Origin: Byssovorax sp.
Lineage (GTDB): Bacteria > Myxococcota_A > Polyangia > Polyangiales > Polyangiaceae
Length of the DNA: 35,558 nt
Assembly: GCA_025362495.1 (NCBI GenBank)
Contig: JANYGI010000117.1
Location: forward strand, 1 to 35,558
Reading direction: 5' to 3'
Part shown: in pieces, positions 1-5,975 of the stretch
Layout of the letters: the number at the start of each line of letters is the position of its first letter
Position numbering within the stretch: position 1 is the first letter of the stretch
Program-made: the position numbers and the translations under genes
The notes under the pieces: generated by a model
The model's database searches: none
What the model saw: the letters and a program-made list of their open reading frames with translations, nothing else
Told to the model about the DNA's origin: nothing

Positions 1-133
1 CGCCTTCGAGCGCTGCGAGCCCCTTTCGCCCGTCAGGCGCGACCGTCACGGTGAAGCCGTTCTGGTCGAGGTAGCTCTTCAGGAGCTCGAAGAGGCGGAC
101 GTCGTCGTCGATGAGGAGGATGCGAATGGCCAT
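1..133 (-). CDS. Host response regulator, N-terminal fragment
   Basis: Read on the minus strand from ATG at 133, this gives 44 residues starting MAIRILLIDDDVRLFELLKS and running off the window. The hydrophobic strand followed by the acidic triplet (residues 9-11) is the start of a two-component receiver domain, OmpR-like in appearance. The phosphorylated Asp (about residue 52) and the output domain lie outside the window. The start codon lies inside the 18-bp att core, so the coding region survives integration but everything upstream has been replaced by phage DNA. In the empty site an in-frame ATG three codons earlier would also exist (ATG GCA GAT ATG); it is lost at attL. No clear ribosome binding site is seen in the phage-derived upstream sequence. 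Confidence 0.88.
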   Translation of the reverse strand, partial: MAIRILLIDDDVRLFELLKSYLDQNGFTVTVAPDGRKGLAALEG

Positions 134-140
134 ATCTGCC
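123..140. repeat. attL: attL core (18-bp direct repeat, left copy)
   Basis: CGAATGGCCATATCTGCC is repeated exactly at 35419-35436; the flanking bases differ on both sides. It marks the left prophage boundary. The core contains the palindrome ATGGCCAT and holds the response-regulator start codon on the minus strand. On the plus strand it reads in the integrase frame as codons R-M-A-I-S-A. Confidence 0.93.
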
Positions 141-455
141 GGGATTGTAGAAGGCATCGGGGGCGATCACATCAAAAGCACGACGATCGGTGAGGTGCCA
201 GCCGACCGATCACCCCCGATCGCACCGCTCGGCGCCCTTTCAACGGGCTCTGGCGCCCTTTCCGTGAACCCGCGGGCCGAGCTGATCGCGCACTTCTTCA
301 CGGCTGCCACACGGGCCCTTGATGCTGGCGACATGGAGGGCGCGCGCATCGCCCACGAGGCCGCGGGCAAGCTCCTCGCGGCGACCGCGTCGGCGGAGGC
401 GCGGGGCGCCGGCGTCGTCGACCTGGAGCGCGAGCGGCGGCGGCGCGGCGGGTGA
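123..455 (+). CDS. Displaced 3' end of the phage integrase gene
   Basis: This frame begins inside the att core and runs to TGA at 453-455. It adds 104 residues after the six core codons. It is in the same frame relative to the core as the integrase entering attR at 35419, so the excised circle would encode one continuous integrase (458 + 104 = 562 aa). The tail has a Pro/Ser-rich linker, then a helical stretch (around AELIAHFFTAATRALDAGD) and an Arg-rich end. In the prophage it is cut off from its own start. In-frame ATGs at 111, 120 and 126 could start a free fragment, but no ribosome binding site supports this. It is antisense to the first codons of the response regulator. Confidence 0.85.
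   Translation, partial: RMAISAGIVEGIGGDHIKSTTIGEVPADRSPPIAPLGALSTGSGALSVNPRAELIAHFFTAATRALDAGDMEGARIAHEAAGKLLAATASAEARGAGVVDLERERRRRGG
156..262. repeat. Inverted and direct repeats beside attL (candidate integrase arm sites)
   Basis: ATCGGGGGCGATC (156-168) and GATCACCCCCGAT (208-220) form an inverted repeat with one mismatch in 13. GGCGCCCTTTC occurs twice (231-241, 252-262), 21 bp apart. A near-inverted copy, GAAAGGGCGGC, lies on the other side of the core at 35354-35364. Repeated arm-type sites on both sides of the core are expected for tyrosine integrases; the assignment here is an inference from spacing alone. Confidence 0.4.
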
Positions 456-492
456 GGCTCGCGCTCCGGCGCAGGCTGGCGTAGAAAACGAA

Positions 493-525
493 GCGGCCCG
501 CGCGAGGTGAGATTCGCCGGGCCGC
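493..525. terminator. Hairpin after the integrase 3' end
   Basis: GCGGCCCG (493-500) and CGGGCCGC (518-525) are perfect 8-bp arms around a 17-nt loop, about 40 bp after the integrase stop. There is no U-run, so it may be a weak or factor-assisted terminator or an RNA-processing element. Confidence 0.4.
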
Positions 526-542
526 AGACGAGGAGTGAGCTC

Positions 543-1328
543 GTGGAGATGAAGATAGACGACGAAGGCGAGCCGAGCAACGGCTCCGACAATGGCTACC
601 AAGGTGACGGCCGTCGCCAACGTGACGACCATCGCTCCTGGATGCAGTTCCTGCTCGGAAACGCGTCGGGCCGCGCTGATATTTACATGGAGCTCGCTTC
701 GGGCGCCGAGAGCCTTGAGGATCTGGAGATTGCGATCACTTGCCTGATGCATGCGGCCGATCGCGCAAAGGCCCAGGAGCCTAACGCGATTCGAGGCTGG
801 CGCGCGGGGACCGTGGGGGACATTGCAGCTCGAATGAGCCGCGTACTTCGTGCCGCCATCGCTGGTGACGATCGAGACCTCCAGAGGATGCGCGACGGCG
901 CGCAAAGTCTCGGTGAGGCTTACGTCGCCGCGAACAGCGATGTTGAACGTGCGATTGCCGAGTTTGGCAAGGTGACGCCGCCGCAGATGTTCCGAGCAAA
1001 GCTTGGCGACGATCTTGATGATATTCCGGCTAGTGAGCTGTGGAGCGCGCAGGTACTTCGAGCCCGCCTGTCGCACACGGATTTCCATTTTAGGGACCTC
1101 AATCCTCGCTTCGCCTGGACGCGTCTTCGCGATGGAGTAGCCGCAGCCGCCCGTGGGCGAGTCAGCCACGGCTCGAAGTACATCGCGGCGGAGCTGACCG
1201 TGGAAGCAAGGGCGTTCGGCATCGACGTAGTACCGGAAGAGGCAAAAGCAAAGCTGAAGCTGATCCGGGACGTCACGAACTCGATCAGCGTCGCCGTGAG
1301 CAGGCGCAAAAGCGCTGGCACGAAATAA
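543..1328 (+). CDS. Unknown 261-aa protein, lower-GC gene
   Basis: I do not recognise this protein. GTG at 543 is preferred because GAGGAG (530-535) lies 7 nt upstream; GTG at 507 falls inside a hairpin and has no ribosome binding site, and ATG at 549 is a close alternative. After an Asp/Gly/Asn-rich polar N-terminus (to about residue 25) the protein looks mostly helical and soluble, with no membrane segment and no cysteine-rich motif. Its GC content and third-position bias are visibly lower than in the phage core genes, suggesting a later acquisition. It is the first gene after attL and would follow the integrase directly in the circular phage. Confidence 0.7.
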   Translation: MEMKIDDEGEPSNGSDNGYQGDGRRQRDDHRSWMQFLLGNASGRADIYMELASGAESLEDLEIAITCLMHAADRAKAQEPNAIRGWRAGTVGDIAARMSRVLRAAIAGDDRDLQRMRDGAQSLGEAYVAANSDVERAIAEFGKVTPPQMFRAKLGDDLDDIPASELWSAQVLRARLSHTDFHFRDLNPRFAWTRLRDGVAAAARGRVSHGSKYIAAELTVEARAFGIDVVPEEAKAKLKLIRDVTNSISVAVSRRKSAGTK

Positions 1329-1344
1329 TCGCAGCGTCGGCCCG

Positions 1345-1399
1345 TATTACTGTTCTTGTAAGTCTTACTGCCGCTGTAAGACTTACAAAAACAGTAATA
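1345..1399. promoter_or_regulatory. 55-bp near-perfect palindrome containing two operator-like sites
   Basis: Arms 1345-1368 and 1376-1399 are 24 nt each with a single mismatch and a 7-nt centre. Each arm carries its own 11-bp palindrome, GTAAGTCTTAC (1358-1368) and GTAAGACTTAC (1376-1386), with centres 18 bp apart. No U-run follows, which favours a protein-binding control region over a simple terminator. It lies between the 543 gene and the small regulator at 1466, and is AT-rich in a GC-rich genome. Confidence 0.65.
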
Positions 1400-1450
1400 G
1401 TCTTACTATCCAGATAAGACTTTAAAGCGCTTTCCCCAAGCGCTTTCGCG
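1400..1450. promoter_or_regulatory. Additional half-sites and AAGCGCTTT repeats before gene 1466
   Basis: GTCTTA (1400-1405) and TAAGAC (1415-1420) form another inverted repeat related to the 1358/1376 sites. AAGCGCTTT then occurs at 1425-1433 and again at 1438-1446, 13 bp apart. With 1345-1399 this makes a compact, low-GC operator-like block directly before the 1466 start codon. A plausible -10 (CATAGAGT) lies near 1452-1459, but I cannot assign a -35 with confidence. Confidence 0.45.
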
Positions 1451-1465
1451 GCATAGAGTCGGTCT

Positions 1466-1723
1466 ATGTCGCAACGCACGGCCCTCGACGATCGCAAAGG
1501 CACCTCCGGAACGGTCGAACCCTCGACTGACACGCAAGTCGCGGTGAAGGCAGCCATCGTCGCCAGGGGCGATGTCGCCGTCGCCGCGGATCTGATGGTC
1601 GGGCGGGCGACGGCCTTGCGGGTCGCCGCGGGCCTGCCCGTCCGCCGCGGGTCGCTCGCGCTCATTGAGCAACGGCTCCTCGCGATGGCAGCCCCGCGCG
1701 CCGCCACCGGCGAAGCCGCGTGA
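1466..1723 (+). CDS. Small probable DNA-binding regulator
   Basis: An 85-aa protein with a polar N-terminus (residues 1-25) and then a helical segment. The pattern AADLMVGRATALRVAAGLPV followed by a helix ending LIEQRLLAM resembles the helix-turn-helix of small phage regulators, though no strong family signature is visible. It sits immediately downstream of the 1345-1450 palindromic control region, which would suit an autoregulated switch protein. Repressor, Cro-like or replication-control roles are all open. Confidence 0.5.
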   Translation: MSQRTALDDRKGTSGTVEPSTDTQVAVKAAIVARGDVAVAADLMVGRATALRVAAGLPVRRGSLALIEQRLLAMAAPRAATGEAA

Positions 1724-2147
1724 GCATCGAGGTCGCGGACCTCTGCCGCGTGTCGCTAGCATCGCAGTCGTGGTGCGTCAAGTACACTCCGCGTGATAAG
1801 GGCATGTCAACACGCCGCGGAAAGAGCCCCACCGGGCTCGACCAGGTGGTCGGGGGAGTGGCTCAGGCACTGGCTCGGGCAGTGGACCCCCAGTGGACCC
1901 CCACTGGACATGGACTGGCAAATCAGTGGGCTTTAGTGGACGGTCACTGGCTTTTGCCCAGCGCGCCGCAAGGTGCCCTCGTGGCGTGTACTGATAAGCA
2001 GATTGCCACACGGGTGGGGCGCGCTGATAAGCACAGAAGAACAGGGCAAGCCTGTTCACGCGCTGCTAGGTGGGGATGGTGCGTGGCGAAGATCGAGCGC
2101 CCTAACGCGTCGCGCGCCGACCACACGAACTCGGGAGAGAACTGACC
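1724..2147. other. Gene-poor control interval before the replication operon
   Basis: Open frames exist here on both strands, but their third positions lack the G/C bias of the neighbours, so I treat the stretch as non-coding. It contains the phased CASTGG array (1856-1950), CTGATAAGCA at 1991-2000 and again at 2024-2033 (33 bp apart), and a related TGATAAG at 1794-1800. Its position upstream of the replication genes would suit an origin or a multi-site operator. Confidence 0.55.
1856..1950. repeat. Nine helically phased NASTGG motifs (candidate iteron array)
   Basis: Six-base motifs start at 1856 (GAGTGG), 1868 (CACTGG), 1880 (CAGTGG), 1891 (CAGTGG), 1902 (CACTGG), 1913 (GACTGG), 1924 (CAGTGG), 1934 (TAGTGG) and 1945 (CACTGG). 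Steps are 12, 12, 11, 11, 11, 11, 10 and 11 bp, averaging 11.1, so all face the same side of the helix. CCASTGG is close to its own reverse complement, so orientation alternates without changing the site. This suits cooperative binding by an initiator or repressor. Confidence 0.6.
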
Positions 2148-2495
2148 ATGGTCGCTCCGTCGATTGCCGCCTCGATCTCGATCCCACTCGATGCCTTCAC
2201 GGTCACCGCTCCGCTGCCCGAAACCCTGTCGCAGAACAACGTGGAGGCTGTGACGGGCATCGGGGCGCGCGTGTTCCTCGAGGCCATCCGCGCCCCTGGG
2301 TTCCCGCTGCCGGTGATGAAGCTCGGCAAGCTGCGGCTCGTCGACCGCGCCACGTTCGTGGCGTGGCTGCGCTCCCAGACGGCTGCAGGAGCGGCGCCCG
2401 CGAACGACGGAGAACCGGAGGACGTCGTTGACCCGCTGGGTCACCTCGGCCTCGTGGCCAAGGGCGCGCAGCTGCGCGCGACGGCAGGGCGATGA
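2148..2495 (+). CDS. HTH_17/excisionase-like DNA-binding protein
   Basis: A 115-aa protein with a proline-containing N-terminus, then about residues 35-75 shaped like an excisionase/MerR-type winged helix: a helix (VEAVTGIGARVFLEAI), a basic wing (VMKLGKLRLV) and a closing helix (DRATFVAWLRSQ). The start at 2148 has GGGAGAG about 10 nt upstream. It overlaps the next gene by 4 bp and heads a run of four overlapping genes ending in the helicase, so a role in replication control or origin binding is as likely as excision. Confidence 0.55.
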   Translation: MVAPSIAASISIPLDAFTVTAPLPETLSQNNVEAVTGIGARVFLEAIRAPGFPLPVMKLGKLRLVDRATFVAWLRSQTAAGAAPANDGEPEDVVDPLGHLGLVAKGAQLRATAGR

Positions 2496-2647
2496 GCGTC
2501 GTTGAGCCGGGCGACGGAGACGACGTCGACGACTGCCCCGACGACGGCAGAGACGGCGACTTCAGCCACCTCCTCGACGAGAGCGACGTCGATCCCGTCG
2601 AGCACTACGGCGGTGAAGGCGACGACGAGGCGGGAGAGCTGCAATGA
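2492..2647 (+). CDS. 51-aa very acidic miniprotein
   Basis: Starts MSVVEPGDGDDVDDCPDDGR and ends GEGDDEAGELQ. About a third of its residues are Asp or Glu and almost none are basic. It overlaps both neighbours by ATGA (2492-2495 and 2644-2647), so it fits the translational coupling of the operon exactly, and its third positions have the expected G/C bias. There is no recognisable domain. Such a protein could be a DNA mimic or an adaptor, but this is speculation. Confidence 0.6.
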   Translation: MSVVEPGDGDDVDDCPDDGRDGDFSHLLDESDVDPVEHYGGEGDDEAGELQ

Positions 2648-2898
2648 CGACCACCCGAGCGATGGCTGTCGAGGCGACGAAGGACCGCGAGGACATGTTC
2701 GAGCTCGCGCTTGATCTGCTCCAGCGCGGGGCGACGCCGCGTCTGGTGCTGGAGCTGTTCGAGCTCGATGTCCTGTTCGAGGATCTGCCGGCAGGCACGG
2801 GGTTCGACCGTTGCACCGCGAAGCTGAGGGAGTGCGAGCGAAGCATCGACGACGCCGAGCGCGGCGCGGAGACGCTCGCGAGAGCACCGTCCGCATGA
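2644..2898 (+). CDS. 84-aa unknown protein in the replication operon
   Basis: A mainly helical protein (REDMFELALDLLQRG, then LVLELFELDVLFEDL, and RECERSIDDAERGAETLAR) with no recognised family. ATGA overlaps at both ends couple it to the 51-aa acidic gene and to the helicase gene. The alternating hydrophobic pattern suggests a small helical or coiled-coil partner for a replication protein. The function is not known. Confidence 0.6.
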   Translation: MTTTRAMAVEATKDREDMFELALDLLQRGATPRLVLELFELDVLFEDLPAGTGFDRCTAKLRECERSIDDAERGAETLARAPSA

Positions 2899-5390
2899 GC
2901 GAGAGCACCGTCGACACGAAGAGCGACGCGGGGCAGCTTGCTCGCCCCACCATCGGTGATCGGTCGCGGACCGAAGTGATGCGCGCCGTGCGCGCCGCCG
3001 GAGGGAGGGCAGCGAGCAAGCGCGCGATCCTCCGCGGCAGCACCGGCAAGCGCGCGATCCTGCTCGCGGCGATCGACGCCCTCGTCGCCGACGGCGAGCT
3101 CGTCCTCGATGACGGGGCCCTCGTCGACCCCCAGGGCGTTTCCCTCGCCGCAGGGGAACACCCCCAGGGCGTTCTTGCCTGGTTCATCGCCAACGTGCGG
3201 CGCGTCGACAAGAAGACGCCGGCCGACTCCACCGTGGCGTTCGGCGCCGAGGCCATCGGCCGCGCCGTCGCCCTCAAGGAGCTCGGGCCCGACTACCAGG
3301 CCATCCGCGCGCACCTCAAGGCCGCGGGGATCAACGTCAGCGACTTCGACAAGGCCGTCCGCGAAGCGCGCAAAGCCAGCGAGAAAGAGGTCGAGCGTCG
3401 GCGCGCAGCGCGCGCGGAGATCGGCCTCCAACGCGAGGTCGAGGCGCTGCGCGCCGTCGCGCAGCTGCGGGACATCGCCCCCGAGCACCCCGAGACCGAG
3501 GCCGCGGAGTTCCTGCGGCTCGTCCTCGACCACCTCGAGGAGCACGACCAGGCGGGCCGCGACGCGGCCGTGCTCGCCGACGACTTTCTGACCGCGGCGA
3601 TCGCCGTCGGGCCGGGCTCCGCGGAGTACCAGCGGGTACTCGTTCGCCTCGACGAGATGGGCGTGAAGATCAACCGGTTCAAGCACGCCGTGAAGGCGCG
3701 CCGCGCCGATCTGCGTGCAGCTCGCCAGGCCGAGGAGCTAGCCGCTCATCCCCACGCCGATCGCCCGACGATCATCATCACGGAGGAGGAGGACAAGGTC
3801 AACGCGCAGGCCGTGAGCGCGCTCGCGGGGCTCGGCGATCTCTACCAGCGCGGGCACCAGATCGTGACCGTCGTCGAATCCAAGGATCTCGTGCCTGGCG
3901 CTCGGACGCCCGTCCGCCGCCTCACGATTCGCGCGCTCGATCCCGCGGTCCTTCGCGAGCGCTTCACCACCGCCGCCGCGTGGCGCGTGTGGCGCCGGGA
4001 CTCCGAGACCGGCGATGCGCAGCTCGTGGCCGCGCACCCGCCGGAGTGGTCGGTGCGCGCCGTTCACGGCTACGGCCAGTGGCGGGGAATGCGCTCGCTC
4101 ATCACGATCTCCGAGTGCCCGATCCTGCGCCCCGACGGCTCGATCCTCATGGCCCAGGGCTGGGACCCGGCGACGGGGATCCTGCTCATGCCCTCCGACG
4201 AGTTCCCCGAGGTTCCGAGCGTTCCGACCCCCCAGGACGTCCTCGCCGCGCGCGATCTGCTGCTCGACGTCGTGCGCGATTTCCCCTTCGAGTCAGGTCC
4301 CCGGGGGCACCACGTCGCAGCGTGGCTCGCAGGCGTCCTCACCGCCGTGGGCCGGTACGCGTTCTCTGGGCCGGCGCCGCTGTTCTGCGTCGACGGGAAC
4401 GCGCCGGGCACAGGGAAAAGCCTGCTCGCTGAGATCTCGGCGCTCATCATCGCTGGCCGCCCGATGTGCCCGATGACGTACGTCGACGATGAGATCGAGC
4501 TGGACAAGCGGATCCTGTCGATCGCGATTGCCGGCGACCAGCTCGTCCTCATCGACAACATCGATCGCCCCCTCGGCGACGCCACGATCGACGCGGCGCT
4601 GACGGCGACCGAGTGGGGAGGGCGCATGCTCGGTGTGAGCATCCGGCCCAAGGCGCCCTTGGTGGCCACGTGGTGGGCCACGGGCAACAACATCCAGCTC
4701 AAGGCCACGATCGCCCGGCGCGTGCTGATGATCCGCCTCGACACCCGCGAGGAGCGCCCAGCGGAGCGCCAAGGTTTGCGCGACCTCCGCGCGTACGTGC
4801 GCGAGAACCGGCCCGCTCTGGTCATGGCCGCGCTCACCCTCCTCCGCGCGTGGGAAGCCACGGGCCGCGACCTCGCCGAGCTCGACGTCCGCGCTCCGCT
4901 CACCGTCGGATCCTACGAGCAGTGGGGGGCCCTCGTTCAAGGCGCGGTGATGTTCTGCGGCCTCCCCGATCCGTCCGATGCCCTCGGCTCGCGCGACGAG
5001 GCGATCCACGACCAAGACGCCGTCGGCCTCGCTGAGCTGCTCAGCGGGTGGGACGAGGCGGTGAGGAAGATCGGTGGCGAGGCCAACGCCTGCACCGTGG
5101 CGGACGTGCTCAGCAAACTCCAGGACAACGACGAAAAGCGCCGCTCGCACGACCCGCCGCCGCTGCTCTGGCCCCAGCTTCGCGAGGCGCTGGGCGAGGT
5201 CTGCACCGGCGTCGCCATCGGTCGCCTGCCGAACGTGCGCCAAGTCGGCTACGCGTTCCGCCGCCTCAAGAAGCGCGTGATCGGCGGGCGCCGCCTCGCG
5301 GGCCGCAAATCGAACGGGAAATTCCTCTGGGCGGTTGAGGCTACCGCGCCCGCCGGCGCGCGCGACACCCAGGCCGCGCCCGCCGCTTAG
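2895..5390 (+). CDS. Phage replication protein with P-loop helicase/ATPase domain
   Basis: 831 aa from ATG 2895 (ATGA overlap with the gene before). Residues 20-80 look like a winged helix. Two similar modules follow, around LGPDYQAIRAHLKAAGINVS (about 130) and the matching SAEYQRVLVRLDEMGVKINR (about 240), indicating an internal duplication. The C-terminal half carries Walker A GNAPGTGKS (501-509), Walker B LVLIDNID (about 549-556), a sensor-1-like ATGNN (595-599) and a downstream Arg pair in ARRVLMIRLD. This is the layout of phage and plasmid DNA-unwinding ATPases acting with or as primases. No primase active-site motif was seen. It is the last gene of the 2148-5390 operon. Confidence 0.75.
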   Translation: MSESTVDTKSDAGQLARPTIGDRSRTEVMRAVRAAGGRAASKRAILRGSTGKRAILLAAIDALVADGELVLDDGALVDPQGVSLAAGEHPQGVLAWFIANVRRVDKKTPADSTVAFGAEAIGRAVALKELGPDYQAIRAHLKAAGINVSDFDKAVREARKASEKEVERRRAARAEIGLQREVEALRAVAQLRDIAPEHPETEAAEFLRLVLDHLEEHDQAGRDAAVLADDFLTAAIAVGPGSAEYQRVLVRLDEMGVKINRFKHAVKARRADLRAARQAEELAAHPHADRPTIIITEEEDKVNAQAVSALAGLGDLYQRGHQIVTVVESKDLVPGARTPVRRLTIRALDPAVLRERFTTAAAWRVWRRDSETGDAQLVAAHPPEWSVRAVHGYGQWRGMRSLITISECPILRPDGSILMAQGWDPATGILLMPSDEFPEVPSVPTPQDVLAARDLLLDVVRDFPFESGPRGHHVAAWLAGVLTAVGRYAFSGPAPLFCVDGNAPGTGKSLLAEISALIIAGRPMCPMTYVDDEIELDKRILSIAIAGDQLVLIDNIDRPLGDATIDAALTATEWGGRMLGVSIRPKAPLVATWWATGNNIQLKATIARRVLMIRLDTREERPAERQGLRDLRAYVRENRPALVMAALTLLRAWEATGRDLAELDVRAPLTVGSYEQWGALVQGAVMFCGLPDPSDALGSRDEAIHDQDAVGLAELLSGWDEAVRKIGGEANACTVADVLSKLQDNDEKRRSHDPPPLLWPQLREALGEVCTGVAIGRLPNVRQVGYAFRRLKKRVIGGRRLAGRKSNGKFLWAVEATAPAGARDTQAAPAA

Positions 5391-5430
5391 CAGCTCCTCA
5401 AGCGGCGCGGCGCCCTCACACCCGACCCTC

Positions 5431-5447
5431 ACCCCGGGGGCCGGGGT
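5431..5447. terminator. GC-rich hairpin after the helicase gene
   Basis: ACCCCGG (5431-5437), loop GGG, CCGGGGT (5441-5447): a perfect 7-bp stem 40 bp after the helicase stop. No U-run follows. It may attenuate transcription into the 5470 gene or affect its ribosome binding site, which starts 10 bp later. Confidence 0.4.
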
Positions 5448-5469
5448 TGCGGCGTTGGAGGACTCGACC

Positions 5470-5922
5470 ATGCACCAGAAACCGATCGCCACGCCCGCTC
5501 CCACCGCTTCCCGCGCCGGCATCATCACGCAGGCCAGGGCCAAGCGCCTGCTCGAAGATGCGATGCCCCAGCTCGAGCAGCTCGCCCCCGAGGCCTGGCG
5601 CCGTGGCGCCGCCGTGGCGTTCTTCGTTACCGATCCGACCGCGCAGGCGGCCGACGACGCGGACCTCGACACCGAGACGCTGGCCGACTTGGCCGAGCTC
5701 CGTGAGTACGCCGGCAGTAAGCCGCCCGTGGCCGTGCTCACGGTGGAGGTGATCGCGTCGATGCTCTCGCACCTCGCCGACGAGCCGCACATCGCTCACA
5801 TTATCGAGAGGCTCTCGTGGTCGCGCGCGCCGGGCAGCGTCCCCGTCGTCTACACGTTCGGTGCGGCCTTCGGCATCATCGACCTCGAGCGGCAAGGCTC
5901 CGCAGCTCTCGCGCAGGCGTAG
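5470..5922 (+). CDS. Unknown 150-aa protein
   Basis: Starts at ATG 5470 with GGAGGA about 7 nt upstream. The sequence has a helical N-terminal half (ITQARAKRLLEDAMPQLEQL), a central acidic stretch rich in Asp, and a hydrophobic C-terminal half (SVPVVYTFGAAFGIIDL) that is probably buried strand rather than a membrane span. I do not recognise the family. It is separated from the helicase gene by a hairpin and followed by another (5944-5975), so it may be a single-gene unit. Confidence 0.65.
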   Translation: MHQKPIATPAPTASRAGIITQARAKRLLEDAMPQLEQLAPEAWRRGAAVAFFVTDPTAQAADDADLDTETLADLAELREYAGSKPPVAVLTVEVIASMLSHLADEPHIAHIIERLSWSRAPGSVPVVYTFGAAFGIIDLERQGSAALAQA

Positions 5923-5943
5923 CCCGCCTCGCCGTTCACCACC

Positions 5944-5975
5944 GCGCCCGCCCGGCTCACCAGCTCGGCGGGCGC
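5944..5975 (+). terminator. Hairpin downstream of gene 5470
   Basis: GCGCCCGCC (5944-5952) and GGCGGGCGC (5967-5975) are perfect 9-bp arms with a 14-nt loop, starting 22 bp after the stop codon. Position and stability suit a transcription terminator, although no U-run follows. Confidence 0.5.

Noticed and set aside
123-140. tRNA gene as attachment target
   Set aside because: Neither flank folds into or resembles a tRNA 3' end. The core overlaps a protein start codon instead.
167-1169. Long minus-strand open frames opposite the integrase tail and the 543 gene
   Set aside because: They span att-related and intergenic sequence, lack ribosome binding sites and show poor protein-like composition. 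They mirror the codon structure of the plus-strand genes.
1345-1450. CRISPR array
   Set aside because: The repeats are short palindromes with no regular repeat-spacer pattern and no cas genes nearby.
1720-2145. 141-codon plus-strand frame across the CASTGG array
   Set aside because: Third-position G/C bias is missing, it starts on a 4-bp overlap only by chance, and its sequence is dominated by the phased repeats. Treated as control DNA.
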